Positions 35,356 to 43,606 of a DNA stretch of 64,000 nucleotides are shown here, piece by piece (the stretch's first letter is position 1; each line of letters begins with the position of its first letter). Position numbers and translations under genes: made by a program. This stretch comes from Paraburkholderia mimosarum LMG 23256 = NBRC 106338. GTDB taxonomy: Bacteria; Pseudomonadota; Gammaproteobacteria; Burkholderiales; Burkholderiaceae. The notes under the pieces were generated by a model. The model saw only the letters and a list, made by a program, of their open reading frames with translations, was not told the origin of the DNA and did not search any database. Where the stretch lies: positions 1 through 64,000 of the forward strand of contig NZ_BBJJ01000004.1 in assembly GCF_000739815.1 (NCBI RefSeq), written 5' to 3'.

Positions 35356-38300
35356 TCAAGCGTCGACCATCGACTGGGGCTTACGCGCGTTGTCCTTCTG
35401 CGCGACGTGAATCTTGCCGCCCGCGAGCGTACGCAGCACCACGTAGAACACCGGCGTGAGCAGCAGACCGAAAGCCGTCACGCCCAGCATGCCGAAGAAC
35501 ACCGCCACGCCCATCGCATGACGCATCTCCGAACCCGCGCCGCTGGAGAGCACGAGCGGCACCACGCCCATGATGAACGCGATGGACGTCATCAGGATCG
35601 GGCGCAGGCGCAGGCGGCTCGCCTCGATGGCGGCGGTGAGCGGCGTGTGTCCGTCGTGCTCCAGTTCGCGCGCAAATTCCACGATCAGGATGGCGTTCTT
35701 CGACGCGAGGCCGACGAGCACCATCAAGCCGATCTGCGTGAAGATGTTGTTGTCGCCCTGCGTGAGCCACACGCCGGTCAGCGCGCACAGCACGCTCATC
35801 GGCACGATCAGGATCACCGCGAGCGGCAGGGTGAGGCTTTCATACAGCGCGGCCAGCACGAGGAACACGAGCAGCACGCTGATCGGGAACACCCAGATGC
35901 CCGCATTCCCCGCCAGCACCTGCTGATACGTGAGATCGGTCCATTCGAACTTCACGCCATGCGGCAGCACCTCGGCAGCGATGCGTTCCGCCGCCGCCTG
36001 CGCCTGGCCCGACGAGTAACCGGGCGCGGGGCCGCCGTTGATGTCGGCGGCGGTGTAGCCGTTGTAGCGCACCACCATTTCGGGGCCGTACGTGGGCGTG
36101 ACCGTGATGAGCGACGAGAGCGGCACCATCTCGCCAGCGGCATTGCGCGTTTTCAGCTGCAGGATGTCGTCGGCCTTCTGGCGGAACGGTGCATCGGCCT
36201 GCACCCGCACCTGGTACACGCGCCCGAAGCGGTTGAAGTCGTTCACGTAGAGCGAGCCGAGATAGATCTGCATCGTATCGAACACGTCCGTGACCGGCAC
36301 GCCAAGCTGCTTCGCCTTCGTGCGGTCGAGATCGACGTTCAGCTGCGGCACGTTGATCTGATAGTTCGAGAACGTCGGACCCAGTTCCTTCGTTTGCGAC
36401 GCACGCTTGACGAAGTCCTGAGTGGCGCGATTGAGCGCCTCGTAACCCAGCGCACTGTGATCCTCCAGCTGCATCTTGAAGCCGCCCAGCGTGCCGAGGC
36501 CCAGCACCGGCGGCGGCGGGAACACGGCGACGAACGAATCCTTGATCGCCGCGTACTGCTGGTTCAGCGCGCCCGCGATCGCCCCTGCGGAAAGGGCCTT
36601 GCCCTTGCGGTCCTTGAACGGCTTGAGCGTGACGAACACGATGCCCGCGCTCGAGCTATTGGTAAAGCCGTTCACCGAAAGGCCCGGGAACGCCACCGCG
36701 CTTTCCACGCCGGGCTGCTTGAGCGCAATGGCGCTCATATCGCGAATCACGTTCTCCGTGCGGTCGAGCGACGCGCCGTTGGGCAGTTGCGCGAACGCGA
36801 TCAGATACTCCTTGTCCTGCGCGGGCACGAAGCCGCCCGGCACGATACGCGCCATCAGCACGGTGGCGCCGAGCAACACCACGTAGATCGCGAGCATCGC
36901 GCCCTTGTGATGCAGCACGCCGTTCACGCCGCGCCCATAGCTTTCGGAGCCGCGCTGGAATACCTTGTTGAAGCGACGGAAGAAGCCGCCGAGCACGAGG
37001 TTCATCGCACGTGTGAGCCAGTCCTCCTTCTCGCCATGGCCACGCAGCAGGAGTGCCGAAAGCGCGGGCGAAAGCGTGAGCGAATTGAACGCCGAGATCA
37101 CCGTGGAGATCGCGATGGTCATCGCGAACTGCTTGTAGAACTGGCCCGTGAGACCGCTCATGAAAGCGAGCGGCACGAACACGGCCACGAGCGTGAGGGC
37201 AATGGCGATGATCGGCCCGCTCACTTCCTGCATGGCCTTGTATGTCGCATCGCGTGCGGACAACCCGCTGGCGATGTTGCGCTCCACGTTTTCCACGACC
37301 ACGATCGCGTCGTCAACGACGATACCGATGGCAAGCACCATGCCGAACAGTGACAGCGCGTTGATGGAGAACCCGAACGCAAGCAGCAGCGAGAATGTGC
37401 CGACGATCGACACGGGCACGGCGATGAGCGGAATGATCGAAGCGCGCCACGTTTGCAGGAACACGATCACGACGATCACCACGAGCGCGATCGCTTCGAG
37501 CAGCGTATGCACGACGGCTTCGATGCTCGAGCGCACGAACTGTGTGGGGTCGTAGACGATACGGTAGTCCACGCCCGCGGGCATGTCCTGCTTCAGATCC
37601 TTCATCGCCGCGCGCACCTGGTCGGAGATGGCGAGCGAGTTCGCGCCCGGCGCCTGGTTGATCGCGAGCGCGACGGCGGGCTTGTTGTCGAGCAGCGAAC
37701 GCAGGCCGTATTCGGAGGCCGCCAGCTCGATGCGCGCGATATCGCGCAGATACGTCACGCCGCCATCGGGATTCGTCTTGACGATGATGTTGCCGAACTC
37801 GCTTTCCGTGCGCAACCTGCCGCGCGCATTCACGCTCAGCTGAAACGGCGTGCCGGGCACGCTGGGCGAGGCGCCGATCACGCCCGCCGCCACCTGCACG
37901 TTCTGCTCGCGAATCGCGTTCACGACGTCGTTGGCCGTGAGATTGCGCTGCGCGACCTTCTGCGGATCGAGCCAGATGCGCATGGCATAGTCGCCCGCAC
38001 CCCACAGCTGCACTTCGCCCACGCCCTGGATATTCGAGAGCCGGTCCTTCACGTTGAGCAGCGCGTAGTTGCGCAGGTACGTCATGTCGTACTGATTGTT
38101 CGGCGAGATCAGGTGCACCACCATCGTGAGCGTGGGCGAGCTCTTGATGGTCGTGATACCGAGACGCTGCACATCCTCCGGCAGGCGCGGCAGCGCCTGG
38201 TTCACGCGGTTCTGCACGAGCTGCGTGGCCTTGTCCGGGTCGGTGCCGAGGCGGAACGTGACCGTGAGCGTGAGATTGCCGTCGCTATTGGCCTGCGACT

Positions 38301-38541
38301 GCATGTACAGCATGTTCTCCACGCCGTTGATCTGCTCTTCGAGCGGCGCCGCCACGGCTTCCGCAATCACCTTCGGGTTCGCGCCCGGATACTGCGCGTG
38401 GACGACCACCGAAGGCGGCACGACTTCCGGGTACTCGGAGATCGGCAACTGGAACAGCGCGATCACGCCGGCCAGCAGGATCAGCACGGACAGCACGCCC
38501 GCGAAGATCGGCCGGTCGATGAAGAATTTCGATATGTTCAT
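35356..38541 (-). CDS. bpeF: RND multidrug efflux pump, MexF/BpeF/CeoB type
   Basis: A 1061-residue HAE1 inner-membrane antiporter. Clear RND features are the start MNISKFFIDRPIFAGVLSVL, the conserved GIVVDDAIVVVENVERNI in segment 4, and GLASKNAILIVEFARELEHD near segment 10. The sequence closely recalls MexF, whose relatives BpeF and CeoB export chloramphenicol, trimethoprim and fluoroquinolones in Burkholderia. Gene order llpE-adaptor-pump-OMF and the divergent LysR gene support this assignment. The substrate range is inferred. Confidence 0.94.
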   Translation of the reverse strand: MNISKFFIDRPIFAGVLSVLILLAGVIALFQLPISEYPEVVPPSVVVHAQYPGANPKVIAEAVAAPLEEQINGVENMLYMQSQANSDGNLTLTVTFRLGTDPDKATQLVQNRVNQALPRLPEDVQRLGITTIKSSPTLTMVVHLISPNNQYDMTYLRNYALLNVKDRLSNIQGVGEVQLWGAGDYAMRIWLDPQKVAQRNLTANDVVNAIREQNVQVAAGVIGASPSVPGTPFQLSVNARGRLRTESEFGNIIVKTNPDGGVTYLRDIARIELAASEYGLRSLLDNKPAVALAINQAPGANSLAISDQVRAAMKDLKQDMPAGVDYRIVYDPTQFVRSSIEAVVHTLLEAIALVVIVVIVFLQTWRASIIPLIAVPVSIVGTFSLLLAFGFSINALSLFGMVLAIGIVVDDAIVVVENVERNIASGLSARDATYKAMQEVSGPIIAIALTLVAVFVPLAFMSGLTGQFYKQFAMTIAISTVISAFNSLTLSPALSALLLRGHGEKEDWLTRAMNLVLGGFFRRFNKVFQRGSESYGRGVNGVLHHKGAMLAIYVVLLGATVLMARIVPGGFVPAQDKEYLIAFAQLPNGASLDRTENVIRDMSAIALKQPGVESAVAFPGLSVNGFTNSSSAGIVFVTLKPFKDRKGKALSAGAIAGALNQQYAAIKDSFVAVFPPPPVLGLGTLGGFKMQLEDHSALGYEALNRATQDFVKRASQTKELGPTFSNYQINVPQLNVDLDRTKAKQLGVPVTDVFDTMQIYLGSLYVNDFNRFGRVYQVRVQADAPFRQKADDILQLKTRNAAGEMVPLSSLITVTPTYGPEMVVRYNGYTAADINGGPAPGYSSGQAQAAAERIAAEVLPHGVKFEWTDLTYQQVLAGNAGIWVFPISVLLVFLVLAALYESLTLPLAVILIVPMSVLCALTGVWLTQGDNNIFTQIGLMVLVGLASKNAILIVEFARELEHDGHTPLTAAIEASRLRLRPILMTSIAFIMGVVPLVLSSGAGSEMRHAMGVAVFFGMLGVTAFGLLLTPVFYVVLRTLAGGKIHVAQKDNARKPQSMVDA

Positions 38542-38662
38542 GGGTTGCTCTTTTTCATGACGCTCATCTTTGAACGCGCAACGATACGCGCGCGTCTTCA
38601 GACGATTAGGGTTCCTGATTGGCTTCGAGGCGAATGCCGGGATCGCATACGCCCGCCGCTCG

Positions 38663-39877
38663 TCAGGACGTCTTTGCCGTCTTGCCGGCGTTCGCCGCGG
38701 TATGGGTCGAGTCGGCGTCGGGGTCGCCGTTCATCGGCACCATGTGCGAACGCACCGTCTCGCCGGGCCGCACGCGCTGCGTGCCGTTCACCACCACGTG
38801 GTCGCCGGCGTTCAGGCCGCTCACGATCACGCGCAGGTTGCCCTGCTGGCCGCCCGTCTGCACGTTGCGGTAGGCGATCTTGCCGCTGCCGTCCACGACG
38901 TAGACGAACTTCTTGTCCTGGTCCGTGCCGATGGCGGCATCGTCGACGAGCAGCGCCGGATGGGGCGCGCTGCCGCCCACCTTGATGCGTGCATAAAGCC
39001 CCGGGACGAGCGCGCCATCGGCGTTGTCGAAGCGCGCGCGCACGCGGATCGTGCCCGACGTGGTGTCGAGCCGGTTGTCCACCGACTCGATCGTGCCCTT
39101 GCGCGAATAGCCGGTTTCGTTCGCAAGACCCAGTTCGACAGGCACCTTCGAGCCGTCCTTCATGCGGCTGATGTAGTCGAGGTAGGTCTGCTCGTCGGCG
39201 TCGAACTCGGCGTAGATGGGCGATACGGAAACGAGCGTCGTGAGCGGCGCGGCGCTCGCCCCCGCCGAAACGACGTTGCCCACCGTGATCTCGGCGCGCG
39301 ACACGCGCCCCGCAACGGGCGCGACGATGCGCGTATAGCCCAGATTGATCTGCGCGGCTTCGAGCGCGGCCTGCGCCGCCTTGAGATTGGCGCTCGCTTC
39401 GCGCGAGGCGTTCTGCTTCTCGTCGTAGTCGCGCTTCGCAATGGCGTTGTCGCCGATGAGTCGCTGCGCGCGCTCCCAGTCGCTTTGGGCGTAGCCCGTG
39501 CGCGCCTGCGCGGCCGCGAGCTGCGCCGCCGCTTGATCGACGGCCGCCTGGTACGGACGCGGATCGATCACGAAGAGCGTGTCGCCCTGCTTCACGAGCG
39601 CACCGTCGCGGAAGTTCACGGAGACGATCGTGCCCGACACCTGCGGACGGATCTCCACTTTTTCGACGGCGGCCATGCGGCCGGAGTAGGTCTGCCAGTC
39701 GGTGATCGTGCGGTTGACCACGGCCGCGACATCGACTTCGGGCGCGGGCGGCGCTTCGGCGGCCACGGCGGGATGGGAGTCGAGGCGCACGGCCCCGAGC
39801 GTGCCCAGCCCCGCGACCACGAGCACGCCAATGACCGCCAGCGCGATGCGGGTACGGGATTGCGAAAAGAGTGACAT
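38663..39877 (-). CDS. bpeE: RND periplasmic adaptor protein, MexE/BpeE/CeoA type
   Basis: A 404-residue membrane fusion protein: N-terminal anchor (RIALAVIGVLVVAGLGTLGA), lipoyl-like and hairpin regions (QVSGTIVSVNFRDGALVKQG; QAALEAAQINLGYTRIVAPV; GRVSRAEITVGNVVSAGASA) and a beta-barrel. It bridges the pump and the outer-membrane channel. 121 bp upstream of the pump gene and 69 bp downstream of llpE. No lipobox is seen, so it is anchored by the uncleaved N-terminal segment. Confidence 0.93.
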   Translation of the reverse strand: MSLFSQSRTRIALAVIGVLVVAGLGTLGAVRLDSHPAVAAEAPPAPEVDVAAVVNRTITDWQTYSGRMAAVEKVEIRPQVSGTIVSVNFRDGALVKQGDTLFVIDPRPYQAAVDQAAAQLAAAQARTGYAQSDWERAQRLIGDNAIAKRDYDEKQNASREASANLKAAQAALEAAQINLGYTRIVAPVAGRVSRAEITVGNVVSAGASAAPLTTLVSVSPIYAEFDADEQTYLDYISRMKDGSKVPVELGLANETGYSRKGTIESVDNRLDTTSGTIRVRARFDNADGALVPGLYARIKVGGSAPHPALLVDDAAIGTDQDKKFVYVVDGSGKIAYRNVQTGGQQGNLRVIVSGLNAGDHVVVNGTQRVRPGETVRSHMVPMNGDPDADSTHTAANAGKTAKTS

Positions 39878-39946
39878 GTCGGACTCCAGAAATAATGGTT
39901 GATTGTTCTTGACTGGTTCGGCATCACCGCGGCGCCGGCGCTTCGC

Positions 39947-40840
39947 CTACGAGGCGCCTGCGTCGAAGCAACATTGGAAAAACCGCAGCGCTTCGCTGAG
40001 CGCGGCCGGATGCGCCGCGAGGTTCGCGTGCGAGACGCTCGGGTAACGCACCACCTGGGTGCGCACGCCGGCATCGATCAGGCGGCTCGCGTACTTCTCC
40101 GCTTCGATGTGCAGCACGTCGTTCTGTGCGGTCACGATGAGCGTGGGCGGCAACCCGCCGAGCCGCAGCGATTCGAGCGGCGCCGCGTACGGATGCATGC
40201 GCTGCGCGGCATCGGGCAGATAGGCCCGATAGCACGCCGCGCATTCGCTTGCGGTGATGTCCGAGCCGAGCCGCGCTTCGTCGCCGAGGCGCGTGAGGCT
40301 CGGGTCCAGCATCGGCGCGAACAGCGCCTGGGCCGCGAGCTTCACGTCGCCGCGATCTCGACCCATGAAGGCGAGCACATTGGCGATCTGGCCGCCCGCG
40401 TCGTGGCCCGCCGCAAGCACGCGCTTCGGGTTGCCGCCGAAGGCGCGGGCCCGCGTGAGCGCCCAGAGCGCCGCGCGATGCGCGTCTTCAGGCGCGGCGG
40501 GAAACGGGTGCTTCGGCGCAAGCGAGTAACCCACACTCACTACGAGCGCGGGTAAGCGTTCTGCGAGAAAACGCCCGACGGCGTCCGCTTCGTCGATCGA
40601 CCCGCGCACGAAGCCGCCGCCGTGGAAATACAGCAGCACCGGCAGGCCGTTCGCGCCTTCGGGGCGATACAGGCGCAGCGGGATCTGCTGCGCATAACCT
40701 TCGATCGCCACGTCGGTCGTGAGCAGCGTGTGTGCCTTGCTGGGCCTGGCGGGCGCGGAAAGAGGCACAGCCGCCGGCACTTCGGCGAGCGATGCGTCTT
40801 CCGCGGGAATCCAGGACGCCGGGCGTTTAAAGACATCCAT
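39947..40840 (-). CDS. llpE: LlpE-like alpha/beta hydrolase with Asp at the nucleophile elbow
   Basis: 297 residues in the HSL/esterase-type fold: oxyanion motif HGGG (73-76), acid residue Asp241 and His271 in PSVSHANL. The nucleophile elbow, normally GDSAGG, reads GHDAGG, with Asp147 replacing Ser. Asp elbows of the form GHDxG are known in epoxide hydrolases and dehalogenases, so a true lipase activity is doubtful. It is first in the efflux operon, as llpE is in Burkholderia ceo/bpe loci. ATG 40840 is chosen over an upstream in-frame codon. Confidence 0.85.
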   Translation of the reverse strand: MDVFKRPASWIPAEDASLAEVPAAVPLSAPARPSKAHTLLTTDVAIEGYAQQIPLRLYRPEGANGLPVLLYFHGGGFVRGSIDEADAVGRFLAERLPALVVSVGYSLAPKHPFPAAPEDAHRAALWALTRARAFGGNPKRVLAAGHDAGGQIANVLAFMGRDRGDVKLAAQALFAPMLDPSLTRLGDEARLGSDITASECAACYRAYLPDAAQRMHPYAAPLESLRLGGLPPTLIVTAQNDVLHIEAEKYASRLIDAGVRTQVVRYPSVSHANLAAHPAALSEALRFFQCCFDAGAS

Positions 40841-40880
40841 GTCGAATCGGCGCAATGCGCGAGAGTAGCTTCAGATGCAG

Positions 40881-40938
40881 CGAATTGTGGGTTCGGCAGA
40901 CTTGCAAATAAATGCCTATAATCCGGCAACACAATTCG
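40881..40938. promoter_or_regulatory. Widely spaced inverted repeat in the llpE-LysR divergent promoter
   Basis: CGAATTGTG (40881-40889) and CACAATTCG (40930-40938) are perfect inverted copies with 49 bp between starts. They enclose a TATAAT at 40917-40922 reading towards the LysR gene. Two spaced half-sites in a divergent promoter suit a LysR-type tetramer. Assignment to the neighbouring regulator is inference. Confidence 0.65.
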
Positions 40939-41027
40939 GCGCACCTGAACAATCTGTCTCTTCTTTTCGCGCGAGCGTTCATTCAAGCACCGCGCGGCGT
41001 GCGTCCGAACACTTTCGGAGAGTGGCA

Positions 41028-42032
41028 ATGGACCGCCTTCAGGCCATGCAGGTGTTCACCCGCGTCGTCGATACCAACAGCTTCACGCGCGCAGCCGAGA
41101 CGCTCGACATGCCGCGCGCATCGGTCACGACGATCATTCAGAACCTCGAAGCGTTTCTCGGCGTGCGCCTCATGCACCGCACGACGCGGCGCCTCTCGCT
41201 CACGCCCGACGGCGCCGCGTATTACGAGCGCTGCGTGCGCATTCTCGCCGACGTCGAGGAAACGGAAACCACATTCCAGGATCGCAACCGCAAGCCGCAC
41301 GGCAAGCTGCGCATCGACATGCCCGGTTCGATCGGGCGGCTCATCGTGATTCCATCGCTGTGCGAATTCCACGGGCGCTATCCGGACATCGATCTGCAGC
41401 TCGGGCTCTCCGACCGCCCGGTCGACCTGCTTCAGGAAGGCGTGGATTGCGTGGTGCGCGTGGGCGCGCTCCAGGATTCGTCGCTGGTGGCCCGGCGCAT
41501 CGGCATCTTCGAAGGCGTGTCGTGCGCGGCGCCCGCGTATCTCGAGCGCCACGGCACGCCGCAAACGCTCGAGGAACTGGCCGAGCATCGCGCCGTGAAT
41601 TACTTTTCATCGCGCACGGGGCGCGTCATCGACTGGGCCTTCCTCGTCGACGGCAAGGAAGTGGAGGTCAAGCTCAAGAGCATGGTCTCGGTCAACGATG
41701 CGGACGCCTATGTGACCTGCGGCATCGAGGGTTTCGGCCTGATCCAGGCGCCGCGCTACATGGTGCTGCCGCATCTGAAGTCGGGGGCGCTCGTCGAAGT
41801 GCTGCCCGATTTCAAGCCGCTGCCCATGCCGATTTCGGCCGTGTATCCGCACAGCCGCCATCTGTCGCCGAAAGTGCGCGTGTTCGTGGACTGGATCGCC
41901 GAAGTGTTCGACCGTTGCCCGCTCCTGAGCGGCCGCGCCTCGCTCGACAAGGCCTGCACGATGCGCACGATCGAAGAGCGCGAAAACGCGCCGGCGCTCG
42001 AAACGCCGGTCGTTTCGGAATGGGCCGCGTAG
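41028..42032 (+). CDS. bpeT: LysR-family regulator of the RND operon (BpeT/CeoR-like)
   Basis: 334 residues: an N-terminal winged helix (MDRLQAMQVFTRVVDTNSFT, RAAETLDMPRASVTTIIQNL) and a LysR co-inducer domain, plus an extra C-terminal stretch of about 30 residues. Divergent from the llpE-bpeE-bpeF-oprC operon across about 190 bp with a spaced inverted repeat. In Burkholderia the corresponding regulator activates the efflux operon, and mutations in it cause multidrug resistance. ATG 41028 has a GGAG ribosome site; an upstream in-frame codon is unlikely. Confidence 0.85.
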   Translation: MDRLQAMQVFTRVVDTNSFTRAAETLDMPRASVTTIIQNLEAFLGVRLMHRTTRRLSLTPDGAAYYERCVRILADVEETETTFQDRNRKPHGKLRIDMPGSIGRLIVIPSLCEFHGRYPDIDLQLGLSDRPVDLLQEGVDCVVRVGALQDSSLVARRIGIFEGVSCAAPAYLERHGTPQTLEELAEHRAVNYFSSRTGRVIDWAFLVDGKEVEVKLKSMVSVNDADAYVTCGIEGFGLIQAPRYMVLPHLKSGALVEVLPDFKPLPMPISAVYPHSRHLSPKVRVFVDWIAEVFDRCPLLSGRASLDKACTMRTIEERENAPALETPVVSEWAA

Positions 42033-42234
42033 TTGCCCGCGTAAGTTGGACGGCGTAGCGCTGCGCCCGCCGTCGAAGCCGCGTCCGCAAAGGCTTGCGC
42101 GGGCGCGGCGCAGCGATTGTTCCGGATTCTCGACAATTGCTTTCGCGTTCCGGCCGTTTATCGCGAACGGCCGCGCAACTACATTTGCTCCTGTCGCCGC
42201 AGCCCTCGCGGCATCGATATAACAGGAGCAGATC

Positions 42235-42507
42235 ATGACACGCACTCTCGCTACCGCCATTGGCGCCACGCTCGCTCTCTCGCTCGCCGCGAGCGCTTCG
42301 GCCTTCGCCCAGGACAACAGCGCCCCGAAAACGCGCGCCGAAGTGAAAGCCGAAATCGTCGCCGCGTATCGCGACGGCACCCTGCCCTCGCTCAACAAGA
42401 CGACCTACCCCGAGCAAAGCCTGATCGGCCGCACGCAAGCGCAACGCATCGCGCTGCAGGAAGGCCGCGCAAACGGCCCCGCTCGCGTCGCGCAGGCTGG
42501 CGAATAA
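42235..42507 (+). CDS. DUF4148 secreted small protein
   Basis: 90 residues with a signal peptide (ATAIGATLALSLAASASAFA) and a short mature part carrying the DUF4148 pattern KTRAEVKAEIVAAYRDGTLP followed by a YPE segment. These periplasmic proteins are abundant in Burkholderiales, often in many copies, and have no known function. A good AGGAG ribosome site lies upstream. A 24-codon micro-ORF with its own strong ribosome site follows 54 bp downstream. Confidence 0.88.
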   Translation: MTRTLATAIGATLALSLAASASAFAQDNSAPKTRAEVKAEIVAAYRDGTLPSLNKTTYPEQSLIGRTQAQRIALQEGRANGPARVAQAGE

Positions 42508-42561
42508 CGCCGCAAAGGGCATCGACATTCAATCGCAAGGCCAGGAATAGAGGAGTCCGAT

Positions 42562-42636
42562 ATGAATTCGACCGTACCGTCCGAACTCGAACAGTGGGAC
42601 AACACGACGCCCGTGTGGATGCCGTTTCGCCACTAG
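42562..42636 (+). CDS. 24-residue micro-ORF with strong ribosome site
   Basis: ATG 42562 is preceded by AGAGGAGTCCGAT, a near-ideal Shine-Dalgarno spacing, and the frame runs to TAG at 42634-42636. The peptide starts MNSTVPSELEQWDN and ends PVWMPFRH; it is not hydrophobic, so it is neither a leader signal nor a membrane peptide. It may be a genuine small protein co-transcribed with the DUF4148 gene. No family is recognised. Confidence 0.45.
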   Translation: MNSTVPSELEQWDNTTPVWMPFRH

Positions 42637-42654
42637 TGCGCCACGTGTAGGTCT

Positions 42655-42686
42655 GAAAAGGCCCGCCGGTTCAGCGACCGGTGGGC
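42655..42686 (-). terminator. Terminator of the selD-CDF transcript
   Basis: GGCCCGCCGGT (42659-42669) pairs with ACCGGTGGGCC (one G-U), and the reverse strand continues with TTTTC. It lies 8 bp beyond the CDF stop, and its position on the other side suits the short DUF4148 unit too. Confidence 0.75.
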
Positions 42687-42693
42687 CATGGCA

Positions 42694-43599
42694 TTACCGC
42701 TGCACGAAATCCGGCTCGAAGAACACCCAGCGCACGACGGGAAAGCGCGCCTGCAAAGCGGCTTCGATTTCGTTGATCGCCTCGACCATGGTGCGGCTGT
42801 GCTCGTAGTCGAGCATTTCGCACTGCACGGCCACCATCACCTCCTTGCCCCATTGCAGGGTAATGAGGCTGATGATGCTGCGAATCTCGGGGCGCGAGCG
42901 CAGGAACGTTTCGATCTCCCGCCGCATTTCCGGACTCGCCGATTCGCCCACGATCATCGACTTCACCTCGCGCGCGATGAACCAGGCGATCAGCATGAGC
43001 AAAATGCCCACGCCGATCGAGCCGCACGCGTCCCATACGGGATTGCCTGTCACGACCGTGAGCAGCACCGCCGCGAACGCAATGGCGAGACCTGCCAGCG
43101 CGGCGATATCTTCGCCGGCCACGACGAGCAGGTCCGAGTCACGGGTTTCGCGCGCCCAGCGCCACAGCGATTTCGTGGGCGCGCCCTTGCGGATCTCGCG
43201 GATCGCGCCGTAAAGCGAAAACGCTTCGAGCACCACCGAAATGCCGAGCACGACGAGCGCCACGTACACGAAGCGCAACGGTTCGCGAAGGATCAGCCGG
43301 TGAACGCCCTCGTACACCGAGAACGCGCCACCCACGAAGAACAGCAGCAGCGCGACGAGCAGCGAGTAGAAGTTGATCGCGCGGCCCGTGCCCATCGGGT
43401 GCAGCGGCGTAGCCGGCTCGCGCGACTGGCGCAGGCCGAAGAGCAGCAGCAGCTGATTGCCGCAATCGGCCGTCGAGTGAATCGCTTCCGCGAACATCGA
43501 TCCCGAACCCGTGAACGCCGCGGCGGCATACTTGCAGACGGCGATGCCGAAATTCGCAGCGAGCGCGTAGAAGATGGCTTTCGGCGATTCTCCGCTCAT
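42694..43599 (-). CDS. Cation diffusion facilitator family metal transporter (ZnT9-like)
   Basis: 301 residues with about six hydrophobic segments. CDF metal-site positions are visible as AEAIHSTADCGNQ in segment 2 and GEDIAALAG in segment 5, where the usual HxxxD is ExxxD, the pattern of the SLC30A9/ZnT9-like branch. It probably exports Zn(II), Co(II) or Mn(II) in exchange for protons. The C-terminal cytoplasmic domain (residues about 210-295) is present. The gene lies 7 bp after selD, so the two are surely co-transcribed. Confidence 0.86.
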   Translation of the reverse strand: MSGESPKAIFYALAANFGIAVCKYAAAAFTGSGSMFAEAIHSTADCGNQLLLLFGLRQSREPATPLHPMGTGRAINFYSLLVALLLFFVGGAFSVYEGVHRLILREPLRFVYVALVVLGISVVLEAFSLYGAIREIRKGAPTKSLWRWARETRDSDLLVVAGEDIAALAGLAIAFAAVLLTVVTGNPVWDACGSIGVGILLMLIAWFIAREVKSMIVGESASPEMRREIETFLRSRPEIRSIISLITLQWGKEVMVAVQCEMLDYEHSRTMVEAINEIEAALQARFPVVRWVFFEPDFVQR

Positions 43600-43606
43600 C
43601 GCGCCC

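Noticed and set aside
35407..38985. Two long forward frames opposite the RND pump gene
   Set aside because: Both are His/Arg-rich shadows of the pump and adaptor genes.
42235..42507. DUF4148 protein as part of a toxin-antitoxin pair with the micro-ORF
   Set aside because: The first protein has a clear signal peptide and a known secreted-domain family, and the micro-ORF peptide lacks toxin-like hydrophobicity.
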